Source: Burkholderiales bacterium
GTDB taxonomy: Bacteria; Pseudomonadota; Gammaproteobacteria; Burkholderiales; Burkholderiaceae_A
NCBI GenBank assembly: GCA_030828265.1
Contig: JAURCW010000037.1
Coordinates: 1 to 9,157, forward strand
Length of the DNA: 9,157 bases
Reading direction: 5' to 3'
Both the position numbers and the translations under genes were made by a program. The notes below the pieces were generated by a model. It ran no database searches, had not been told where the DNA came from, and was given only the letters and a program-made list of their open reading frames with translations. Positions 1 through 6,547 of this stretch are shown one piece after another; positions within the stretch are counted from its first letter, which is position 1, and each line of letters opens with the position of its first letter.

Positions 1-64
1 ACTAGCGAGCGCAGTAATTAAAGGAATCCTCAGGACCGGCATAAGCATGTCTTCGAACCATTAA
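1..64. other. Unresolved gene fragment at the left window edge
   Basis: Two readings are possible and neither can be settled here. On the minus strand an ATG at 48-46 opens a frame that stays open to the edge, giving MLMPVLRIPLITALAS, a short hydrophobic start like that of an exported protein. Its ribosome site is weak (GAAG at 52-55, very close to the start). On the plus strand, the frame starting at base 2 is open until a TAA at 62-64 and would end in GISMSSNH, as the tail of a rightward gene. The other two plus frames stop within 21 bases. The Pho box begins directly after this stop. If the minus reading is right, the gene is divergent from the arsenate reductase gene. No function can be assigned from so few residues. 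Confidence 0.3.
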
Positions 65-82
65 ATGTCATGAAATTGTCAT
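65..82 (+). promoter_or_regulatory. Pho box (PhoB binding site) upstream of the arsenate reductase gene
   Basis: The sequence ATGTCATGAAATTGTCAT contains two TGTCAT cores, at 66-71 and 77-82, with starts exactly 11 bases apart. This is the spacing of the classical PhoB site, CTGTCAT-4 bases-CTGTCAT; only the first base of each 7-base half differs. The direct repeats point rightwards. A weak -10-like sequence (GATATT at 91-96, or TATTTC at 93-98) lies 8-10 bases beyond, which fits a promoter in which PhoB replaces the -35 contact. Transcription would then begin near position 105, leaving a leader of about 90 bases before the ATG at 197. The match and spacing are seen directly. PhoB control is inferred. 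Confidence 0.72.
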
Positions 83-196
83 TTTTATTTGATATTTCTA
101 AAACTATCAAACTAATGTAATCTCTGCGACGGGAAAGTAATTTTTAATTGCGCAGTGAATCCTGCCTTTAAGGGCAATGTCGATAAGGGAAGAACG

Positions 197-694
197 ATGT
201 CAAGAACATTCAACATTCTATTTCTATGCACGGGCAACTCGGCAAGGTCAATCATGGCTGAGGCGATTTGTCGCCAGGTAAGTAAGGGACGATTCATTGC
301 CTACTCGGCAGGCAGTCAGCCCTTGGGTTTTGTGCATCCAATGGCACTTGAGAAGGTAGCAAGTTTAGGTATGGACACCACGGGCTTTCGCTCGAAGAAC
401 TGGGACGAGTTTGCTGGGGTCGATGCACCGAAACTAGATTTTGTGATCACCGTCTGCGACAAGGCGGCAGGCGAAGTGTGCCCTGTATGGCCTGGTCAGC
501 CCATTCGCGCCCACTGGGGCTTTCCTGACCCGGTGGCAGTGACAGACCTTGACCTTCAAAAGCGCGTCTTTAACGATATCTTTGGCGGGCTTCGCCGGCG
601 TATTGAGCTTATGGTCAACCTCCCCCTCGAGACGCTCGACAGGGAGTCCTTGCAGCGCGACGTACAAGCCCTGCATCAAAACGCAGGCACTTAA
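197..694 (+). CDS. arsC: Arsenate reductase, low-molecular-weight protein tyrosine phosphatase fold (ArsC type)
   Basis: The 165-residue cytoplasmic protein has the low-molecular-weight phosphatase P-loop CTGNSARS at residues 11-18, with nucleophile Cys11 and Arg17. It also has Cys87 and Cys95 in VCDKAAGEVCPVWPG, the cysteine relay of thioredoxin-linked arsenate reductases, and the HWGFPDP loop at 106-112, where Asp111 is the likely general acid. By family it should reduce arsenate to arsenite, passing the disulfide from Cys11 to Cys87 and Cys95 and then to a thiol donor. A plain tyrosine phosphatase would not need that cysteine pair. I chose the ATG at 197 because AAGGGAAG (185-192) lies just before it and the conserved fold begins within a few residues. 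A GTG at 155 in the same frame would add 14 unconserved residues. A Pho box at 65-82 suggests control by phosphate limitation. No arsR or arsenite efflux gene is seen in the window. The family is secure; the exact electron donor is not. Confidence 0.88.
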   Translation: MSRTFNILFLCTGNSARSIMAEAICRQVSKGRFIAYSAGSQPLGFVHPMALEKVASLGMDTTGFRSKNWDEFAGVDAPKLDFVITVCDKAAGEVCPVWPGQPIRAHWGFPDPVAVTDLDLQKRVFNDIFGGLRRRIELMVNLPLETLDRESLQRDVQALHQNAGT

Positions 695-837
695 AAGATC
701 AAGTTATTAATTACGAGGTAAGCACGCGCAACACGCCTCCCCTTTCTAAATTATTTAGCCGGTTTTAGATCCATGCCTTTTTCGTGGTAAAAAGTCGGCA
801 AACATTAGGTCAATGACCGTCCGAAGGGGAGTTGTTT

Positions 838-1299
838 ATGAAGGCTTTAGGCGTTCTTGCGGTAAGTGCATTGTTAATGACGGGCGGCCTCCCCGCCTAT
901 GCTGACAACAAGGCCGTTGCCATTGACGAGATGGCGGGCTACCTTGAGTTTATTGACTACGGTGGCGGTGTTATTTTTGCCGAACAAATTCCGCGAGACG
1001 AGTACAAAAATATTATGGTGATTGATGCCCGAGACGCGGGTCAGTTTTCAAAGGGGCATATTCCAGGCGCAGTGAACATCGAATGGCGCAAGGTGCTTGA
1101 ACAGCGCGAGAAAATTCCCAAAGACAGGATGGTCCTTATTTACTGCAACACCGGTAGCCTGTCGGCTCAGGCTGGCTTTGCCCTTCGCGTAGCGGGCTAC
1201 GAGAACGTAAAAATTCTGCAGGGTGGCTTTGAGGAATGGAAGGCCAAAGGTGGCTTAGATGCCAACCGCAAGGCCCAGGGGTCTGCAGCGAAGCATTAG
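838..1299 (+). CDS. Exported single-domain rhodanese-like protein
   Basis: The 153-residue protein opens with a signal peptide (Lys2, a hydrophobic run to about residue 18, then the AYA-DN cleavage site near 22/23), so it should act in the periplasm. The rest is one rhodanese domain: VIDARD at 61-66, the GHIPGAVNIEW segment at 73-83, and the active-site loop YCNTGSLSA with catalytic Cys103, followed by AGYENVKILQGGFEEW. Rhodaneses carry sulfur as a cysteine persulfide and pass it to acceptors such as cyanide, thiols or proteins; the real acceptor cannot be told. The start at ATG 838 is supported by GGGGAG at 826-831, six bases before it. A TTG at 832 is less likely because it sits directly against that site. 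The gene lies 143 bases after the arsenate reductase gene, with no clear terminator between, so shared transcription is possible but unproven. An arsenic or sulfur stress role is only a guess from the neighbour. Confidence 0.85.
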   Translation: MKALGVLAVSALLMTGGLPAYADNKAVAIDEMAGYLEFIDYGGGVIFAEQIPRDEYKNIMVIDARDAGQFSKGHIPGAVNIEWRKVLEQREKIPKDRMVLIYCNTGSLSAQAGFALRVAGYENVKILQGGFEEWKAKGGLDANRKAQGSAAKH

Positions 1300-1340
1300 C
1301 CCTTACTAAGTTACCCGCTGAAAATGGTGTTTAATGCCGC

Positions 1341-2951
1341 ATGGGTATTGAACAAGAAGCCAGTCGCCGCCGCACCTTTGCCATTATTTCCCACCCCGAT
1401 GCGGGAAAAACCACGCTGACCGAAAAGCTGCTGCTTTATGCCGGTGCCATTCATATTGCTGGCACTGTGAAGGCGCGTAAATCGAGCAGGCATGCCACGT
1501 CGGACTGGATGGCCATTGAAAAGCAACGGGGCATCTCGGTGGCCAGTTCGGTTATGCAGATGGAGTACCGGGACTGCGTGATTAACCTGCTCGATACCCC
1601 GGGCCACCAAGACTTTTCAGAAGACACCTACCGCGTGCTCACCGCAGTGGACGCTGCATTGATGGTGATTGACGGTGGCAACGGGGTGGAGTCGCAAACC
1701 CTGCGACTGCTGGAAGTTTGCCGAGCCAGGCAGACCCCAGTGATTACCTTCATTAACAAGCTCGACCGCGAGGTACGGGAACCACTTGACTTGATTGAGG
1801 AAATTGAAAACGTGCTGGGCATGGAAACCACACCGTTTTCTTGGCCCATTGGCATGGGCAAACAATTTGGTGGCGTCTTTGACCTTCGAGCCAACACCAT
1901 GCGTGTCTTTCGCCCAGGGGAAGACACGCGGGCCGAAGATCTTGAGGTCTTAGAAGGGCTGGATCACCCCGAGATTGAGAAGCGGTTTGCGGCTGTTCTA
2001 CCCAAAGCCCGCCAAGAAATTGAACTCGTGCAAACCGCAATGCCAGGGTTTGACCGCGACGCTTTTTTAGCCGGCGAGCAGACACCCGTGTTTTTCGGGT
2101 CTGCCATTAACAACTTTGGCGTACGTGAAGTCCTAGACGCCTTGGTTGAACTTGCACCAAGCCCGGGGCCACGAACCACCTTGCAGCGCCCTGTTGCCCC
2201 CACGGAGGCCAAGTTCTCGGGCGTGGTCTTTAAAGTACAAGCCAATATGGACCCGGCGCATCGTGACCGGATTGCCTTTGTTCGCATTTGTGCGGGCCGG
2301 TTTGAGCGTGGTATGCGACTTCGTATTGTGCGCACAGGTAAAGACATACGCACGGGGAACGCTGTCTCGTTTCTCTCGCAGCGGCGTGACCTGGTTGAGG
2401 ATGCCTACCCGGGCGACATCGTTGGCATTCCCAACCACGGCGTTCTGCGACTGGGCGATAGCCTTACCGAAGGAGAGTCGCTGCAATTCACGGGCCTGCC
2501 TTTTTTCGCGCCTGAGATGTTTCGCATGGTTGAAGTAATGGACCCCATGAAAGCTAAGCAGCTTCGCCAAGGTTTAATGCAGCTTGGGGAGGAAGGCGCT
2601 ATTCAGGTCTTTCGGCCCTTAAGTAGTGGTGCCATGCTTTTGGGTGCCGTAGGGCAGTTGCAGTTTGAGGTGGTGATGCACCGGCTTCTTGAAGAGTACG
2701 GTGTGCAGGCTCGACTTACTCATTCGAAGTTCACCCTTGCCCGTTGGGTGACCGCAAATGACGCCAATGAACTCAAGCGATTTATGAATCACAATGACTA
2801 CCGAATGGCCATGGATGTTGTGAATGCGCCCGCTATTTTGGCAAGCCACAGCACCGAGCTCAACCTCATTCAAGAGAAGTGGCCCGACATTCAGTTTCAT
2901 GCCATGCGGGAGCATGGTGGTCAGGTATTTACCGAGGCTTTGGCAGATTAG
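1341..2951 (+). CDS. prfC: Peptide chain release factor 3 (RF3), GTPase
   Basis: RF3 is a ribosome-associated GTPase that removes RF1 and RF2 from the ribosome after the finished protein is released. The 536-residue length is normal for the family. Motifs in order: G1 SHPDAGKTT at 17-25, switch I region with SDWM and EKQRGIS at 60-66, G3 DTPGH at 85-89, and G4 NKLD at 139-142. Domain II includes VFKVQANMDPAHRDR and the SFLSQRR segment. The C-terminal domain includes GAVGQLQFEVV and ends near FHAMREHGG. These separate it from EF-G, which is longer and lacks the RF3-specific segments. A TAA at 1332-1334 rules out any longer form, so ATG 1341 is the first possible start. No good ribosome site precedes it; GGTG at 1326-1329 is too weak and distant. 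The gap to the rhodanese stop is 41 bases and moeA follows after about 20 bases, so this may be one transcription unit. Confidence 0.97.
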   Translation: MGIEQEASRRRTFAIISHPDAGKTTLTEKLLLYAGAIHIAGTVKARKSSRHATSDWMAIEKQRGISVASSVMQMEYRDCVINLLDTPGHQDFSEDTYRVLTAVDAALMVIDGGNGVESQTLRLLEVCRARQTPVITFINKLDREVREPLDLIEEIENVLGMETTPFSWPIGMGKQFGGVFDLRANTMRVFRPGEDTRAEDLEVLEGLDHPEIEKRFAAVLPKARQEIELVQTAMPGFDRDAFLAGEQTPVFFGSAINNFGVREVLDALVELAPSPGPRTTLQRPVAPTEAKFSGVVFKVQANMDPAHRDRIAFVRICAGRFERGMRLRIVRTGKDIRTGNAVSFLSQRRDLVEDAYPGDIVGIPNHGVLRLGDSLTEGESLQFTGLPFFAPEMFRMVEVMDPMKAKQLRQGLMQLGEEGAIQVFRPLSSGAMLLGAVGQLQFEVVMHRLLEEYGVQARLTHSKFTLARWVTANDANELKRFMNHNDYRMAMDVVNAPAILASHSTELNLIQEKWPDIQFHAMREHGGQVFTEALAD

Positions 2952-2969
2952 CTTGAAGCGAAACCGTAG

Positions 2970-4244
2970 GTGCTTCTCGTGAGCTCTAGCAGGCCCTCAG
3001 ATTTTGAGCGCGTTGACCATGTGCTTCAAAACATACTGTCCTGTATTAGGCCCATCGCAGAGTCGGAATGGCTGCCTATTCTGGATGCCTCTGGGTGCGT
3101 ACTTGCCCAGAGTGTTGTCGCACCTGAGAGCCTTCCTGTGGCGCCGGTCTCTGCCATGGATGGGTATGCACTAAGCGCGAGACTCGCGGCTGCAGGCCAG
3201 AGTAATGCTAAGGCGGTTGAGCTGTCGGTTACCGGAAAGTCTCTGGCCGGTAGACATCTTGAAGGCGTTGCGGACCCCCTGGGCGCTGTACGCATTTTTA
3301 CAGGTGCTGTCGTACCCGACTGTTACGACTGTATCGTTCCGCAAGAGCGTGTGGTTTCAACAGGTTTAGACAGCGTCGTCTCCGTAATGCCCGAGGATAT
3401 TGGTACAGGGCTTCACGTACGCCCTATTGGCGAAGATGTGCGTAAAGGTGATGCCCTTCTCGCTAGCGGCCAGCTGATTGGCCCCCGTGAAATTGCACTT
3501 TTAGCCCAGACCGGCTGCGCCCGAGTGCTTGTGCACCGGAAGGTAAAGGTGAGCGTAGTGTCGATTGGTGATGAACTGCGTGACGTTCACCAGCCACTGA
3601 ATACTGGTCTTATTCACGACTCTAACCGGCTGATGCTGCTTGACCTTGTTCAACGCGCAGGCGCCCAGGCCATTGACTTGGGTATTACGCCTGATGACCC
3701 CGCCTCGCTGCGAAGCGCCCTGCTTCATGCTGCCAGCGTTTCAGATCTTGTAATCTCTTCAGGCGGCGTGAGTGTTGGCGAGGCCGACCATACCCGTAAA
3801 GTGCTTGATGAGCTTGGAGAAATTAAGTTCTGGCGACTTGCCATTAAACCCGGCAGACCTTTAGCCTTTGGTTACATCAATAAAGACAATGGAAGCCCTA
3901 CCCCCTTCTTCGGACTTCCGGGAAATCCCGTGGCCTCCTTCGTGACCTTCTTAGCCATTGTTCGTCACGCCCTTGCTAGGCGTGCGGGTCAAGAGGTTTT
4001 GGCTTCGCCCAGTAGCATTCGCGCACGCCTGGTTAATGCGACCGCGAAAAGTGCAGGGCGCACCGAGTATTTAAGGTGTTGGCTACGCCCCGCGCACGAC
4101 GGCGGATGGGGCGCCGAGATCATGCCCTCGCAGGGCGCTGCGAATTTGTTCTCGTTGGCCCAGGCCGATGGGCTAGCGGTGCTTCCCCACGAACTGGGTG
4201 CACTTGAGGCGGGCGCTTGGGTGGACGTGATTAACCTAAGGTAA
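2970..4244 (+). CDS. moeA: Molybdopterin molybdenumtransferase MoeA
   Basis: MoeA acts in the cytoplasm at the last step of molybdenum cofactor synthesis, inserting molybdate into adenylylated molybdopterin made by MogA. The protein is 424 residues from GTG 2970, near the usual 400-420. Motifs: PVSAMDGYA at 59-67 (Asp64 matches the catalytic Asp of the family), RIFTGAVVP at 108-116, IGEDVRKGD near 153-161, SIGDEL at 198-203, GLIHDSNR at 213-220, ISSGGVSVGEADHT at 261-274, and GLPGNPVAS near 314-322. The start is uncertain. GTG at 2970 has GAAG at 2955-2958 upstream. A second in-frame GTG at 2979 has GTAGG at 2966-2970 eight bases before it and would give 421 residues. No molybdate transporter or other cofactor gene is present. 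The gene sits 18-27 bases after prfC and is probably cotranscribed with it. A small oddity is CxxC (Cys118, Cys121) in PDCYDCIV, where the family often has a Gly at the first position. Confidence 0.95.
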   Translation: MLLVSSSRPSDFERVDHVLQNILSCIRPIAESEWLPILDASGCVLAQSVVAPESLPVAPVSAMDGYALSARLAAAGQSNAKAVELSVTGKSLAGRHLEGVADPLGAVRIFTGAVVPDCYDCIVPQERVVSTGLDSVVSVMPEDIGTGLHVRPIGEDVRKGDALLASGQLIGPREIALLAQTGCARVLVHRKVKVSVVSIGDELRDVHQPLNTGLIHDSNRLMLLDLVQRAGAQAIDLGITPDDPASLRSALLHAASVSDLVISSGGVSVGEADHTRKVLDELGEIKFWRLAIKPGRPLAFGYINKDNGSPTPFFGLPGNPVASFVTFLAIVRHALARRAGQEVLASPSSIRARLVNATAKSAGRTEYLRCWLRPAHDGGWGAEIMPSQGAANLFSLAQADGLAVLPHELGALEAGAWVDVINLR

Positions 4245-4300
4245 AACAACCGTTCAAGGCGATAGCGTCAACACCCGAGCCAAACACCATCCGGCAATAA
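4245..4300. other. Convergent gap between moeA and pstB
   Basis: These 56 bases separate the stop of rightward moeA from the stop of leftward pstB. Convergent genes often share a two-way terminator here. I see no convincing stem-loop with a T tract in either direction; only a short CCGTAACGG palindrome lies just inside the pstB end (4305-4313), without a T run. Termination is either Rho-dependent or occurs within the opposing genes. Confidence 0.5.
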
Positions 4301-5167
4301 TTAACCGTAACGGCCAGTTACGTAGTCTTCGGTGCGCTGCTCTTTGGGGTTAATAAAGATCTGGTCGGTTGGCCCGACTTCAATAAGATGCCCAAGGTGA
4401 AAAAACGCTGTGCGGTCGGCCACACGTGCGGCCTGCTGCATGTTGTGGGTCACAATAACAATAGTGTAGTTTGCCTTAAGCTCGTGAATAAGCTCTTCAA
4501 TACGCGCGGTGGCAATGGGGTCAAGCGCCGAGCAAGGCTCGTCCATCAGAATGATGTCAGGACTCACCGCAATGGCACGTGCAATACAAAGGCGTTGCTG
4601 CTGACCGCCCGAAAGGCCTGTGCCTGGCGCGTCGAGTCGATCTTTCACCTCGTCCCAAATACCCGCCTTACGAAGGCTGGACTCTACAATTTCGTCGAGC
4701 TCCCCCGATGAGCTCACGAGCCCATGAAGACGGGGGCCGTAAGCAATGTTCTCGTAGATGGACTTTGGGAAGGGATTAGGCTTCTGAAAGACCATGCCCA
4801 CCTGTGCACGCAACAAAACGACGTCAAGGCTTGGGTCGTAAATATCTTGTTTGTCAACGGCAATAAGGCCGGTCACGCGTGCACCAGCGACGGTGTCGTT
4901 CATACGATTCATGCAACGCAGGAAGGTGGACTTTCCGCAGCCAGAAGGTCCAATAAAGGCCATAACTTCGTTGGTATGGATGTCAAGAGAGACCTCGTGA
5001 AGCGCCTTGTTTTCGCTGTAATAGACACAGACGTCTTTGGCGTGAATTTTCACAGCGCCCTGGGTCTTGTCTTCGCCCGACTTGGACGCAAAGCTATTGG
5101 GGTCCATGCCCGAGGGAAGCGTCGAGGGCTTTTCGGCAACATTCGGCGTAAGGGTCTCAGTGCTCAT
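4301..5167 (-). CDS. pstB: Phosphate import ATP-binding protein PstB
   Basis: PstB is the ATPase of the PstSCAB importer and works on the inner face of the membrane as a dimer bound to PstC and PstA. The 288-residue protein has Walker [10 protein letters not shown] at 73-81, a Q-loop in VFQKPNPFP with Gln128, the signature LSGGQQQ at 185-191, Walker B IILMDEP at 205-211, SALDP, and the switch histidine in VTHN (His241). The QKPNPFP and [13 protein letters not shown] wording is typical of PstB rather than other ABC ATPases. An N-terminal extension of about 37 residues, rich in Ser, Thr, Pro and Glu, precedes the ABC domain and makes it longer than the usual 250-260. The ATG at 5167 is supported by AAGGTGG (5174-5180 on the plus map), six bases upstream and overlapping the last codons of pstA. 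Met21 has no such site. pstB is the last gene of the operon; phoU does not follow. Confidence 0.97.
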   Translation of the reverse strand: MSTETLTPNVAEKPSTLPSGMDPNSFASKSGEDKTQGAVKIHAKDVCVYYSENKALHEVSLDIHTNEVMAFIGPSGCGKSTFLRCMNRMNDTVAGARVTGLIAVDKQDIYDPSLDVVLLRAQVGMVFQKPNPFPKSIYENIAYGPRLHGLVSSSGELDEIVESSLRKAGIWDEVKDRLDAPGTGLSGGQQQRLCIARAIAVSPDIILMDEPCSALDPIATARIEELIHELKANYTIVIVTHNMQQAARVADRTAFFHLGHLIEVGPTDQIFINPKEQRTEDYVTGRYG

Positions 5168-5170
5168 GCA

Positions 5171-6547
5171 TTACCACCTTGTCTCAAGTTTTTTGCGAAG
5201 AACAACAGCAATGGAATTCAGTGTAAGAAGAAGGCCAAGCAGCACCATAATGGCTGCCGAGGTGCGGCCCTCGAAGAAGTTACGCAGCTCGTTACCCTGC
5301 CAAAGATAAATTTGAACAGGAAGCGCAGTGGCTTGGTCGAATGGCGTGGACGGGATGCTAGCCACAAAGGCGCTCATGCCAATAAGTAACAGAGGTGCGG
5401 TCTCACCCAAGGCCTGGGCAACACCAATAATGGTTGCTGTAAGAATGCCTGGAAGTGCAAGGGGTAAGACGTGATCGGTAATGGCCTGCACCTTGGATGC
5501 GCCAACCGCCATGGCGCCTTCGCGAATGGATGGAGGGATGGCCTTAAGGGTTGAACGTGTTGCGATGATGACGGTAGGTAAGGTCATAAGCGTCAGAACC
5601 AGGCCACCAACCACAGGAGCCGATAAGGGGAGCTTGAACCAAAGAATAAATACGGCGGCACCTAAAAGACCAAAGACAATGGATGGAACCGCCGCCAGGT
5701 TATTAATGTTCACCTCAATCAGGTCGGTCCACTTGTTCTTAGGGGCGAATTCTTCCAAGTAAATTGCCGAGGCAACACCAATGGGTACTGCAAGAAGGAT
5801 CACAATAATCATCATGAAGAGCGAGCCCATAAAGGCCCCTGCCAGACCTGCAGCCGCAAGTGAGCTGCGAGAATCGGGGTTCATGAAGAGAGCCGTGCTG
5901 AACTTGTTTTTAATAACGCCCTTCTCGTAGAGTTGGTCGGCCCACTGACGGGTGGTCGCGCTTAACTGTTGCTGCTCATCGGGCAGGCTGCGGTCGATGT
6001 TGCCCTTGAGCCAGACGTCCACATTGGCGTCGGTAAGAAGACTAAGACGAACTGTTTTTCCAATGATGGAGGGGTCTTCAGCAACGTAATCACGTAACGC
6101 AAAACGCTCGCCTGAGGTAATAAGAGCGATGGCGCTGCGCGGACTGTCAGCGGCCTCAGGAATGTGCTTTGCAACAGCATCCACCATGAGGGCGTTGAAG
6201 TTTACAAAACCAAGACTATTCACCCATTTTTGACGTGCATTAATGTACTCGGCGGGGCTTTCGAAGTTGGACTCGACCGGCGGTGGCTCCACCTGCACGA
6301 CTTCTGGCGAGAAGTAGATGTCGAGCTCAATTTGGGTCTGCCAAAACGCTGGGAGCCCCTTGGAGATAACGGATGCAAAGAGAATAAAAACAAGAGAGAC
6401 GGCAACAGCAACCGCGCCAATACCAAAGATTACGAACCTTGATTCAGCACGCTTGCGACCATTGAGCGAGCCCTTAACCTTTTGTTCAATGGCGCGATAG
6501 CCCTTGAACGTCGACGACGAAGTCGCTGCAGCGCTTGGATTATTCAT
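5171..6547 (-). CDS. pstA: Phosphate ABC transporter permease PstA, long form
   Basis: PstA is one of two inner-membrane channel subunits of the phosphate importer. From ATG 6547 it has 458 residues, against about 300 in E. coli. A cytoplasmic N-terminus is followed by a membrane helix near 38-61, then a large soluble region (about 63-235) that should lie in the periplasm. The standard permease core follows from about residue 240. The ABC-contact EAA loop is seen at 342-368 (REGAMAVGAS with LPLALPGI). The extra region fits the N-terminal domain described for long PstA proteins (DUF3333, recalled and not searched). The start is set by GGGAG (6552-6556) four bases before ATG 6547; an in-frame TTG at 6571 lies deeper in pstC and is unlikely. 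The gene overlaps the pstC end by 8 bases (ATGAATAA), which suggests translational coupling. Confidence 0.94.
   Translation of the reverse strand: MNNPSAAATSSSTFKGYRAIEQKVKGSLNGRKRAESRFVIFGIGAVAVAVSLVFILFASVISKGLPAFWQTQIELDIYFSPEVVQVEPPPVESNFESPAEYINARQKWVNSLGFVNFNALMVDAVAKHIPEAADSPRSAIALITSGERFALRDYVAEDPSIIGKTVRLSLLTDANVDVWLKGNIDRSLPDEQQQLSATTRQWADQLYEKGVIKNKFSTALFMNPDSRSSLAAAGLAGAFMGSLFMMIIVILLAVPIGVASAIYLEEFAPKNKWTDLIEVNINNLAAVPSIVFGLLGAAVFILWFKLPLSAPVVGGLVLTLMTLPTVIIATRSTLKAIPPSIREGAMAVGASKVQAITDHVLPLALPGILTATIIGVAQALGETAPLLLIGMSAFVASIPSTPFDQATALPVQIYLWQGNELRNFFEGRTSAAIMVLLGLLLTLNSIAVVLRKKLETRW

Noticed and set aside
155..196. Longer arsenate reductase form from the GTG at 155
   Set aside because: The added 14 residues are not part of the fold, while the ATG at 197 has a good ribosome site directly before it.
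808..818. Short palindrome GGTCAATGACC upstream of the rhodanese gene
   Set aside because: Arms of only five bases are expected often by chance, and no promoter elements could be placed around it.
2086..2102. CCCG-T-rich loop-CGGG hairpin resembling a terminator
   Set aside because: It lies inside prfC and encodes the conserved TPVFFGSA segment, so protein constraint explains it.
2133..2570. Long leftward open frames across prfC
   Set aside because: They lie wholly inside prfC on the opposite strand, and their translations are Arg/Ser-rich, as expected of shadow frames.
4305..4313. CCGTAACGG palindrome near the pstB stop as a terminator
   Set aside because: The stem is only four pairs, there is no T tract in either direction, and it lies within pstB codons.
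4724..5389. Open rightward frame of 221 residues
   Set aside because: It is antisense to pstB and the end of pstA, both of which are clear family members. Its translation shows no recognisable domain and no ribosome site of note.
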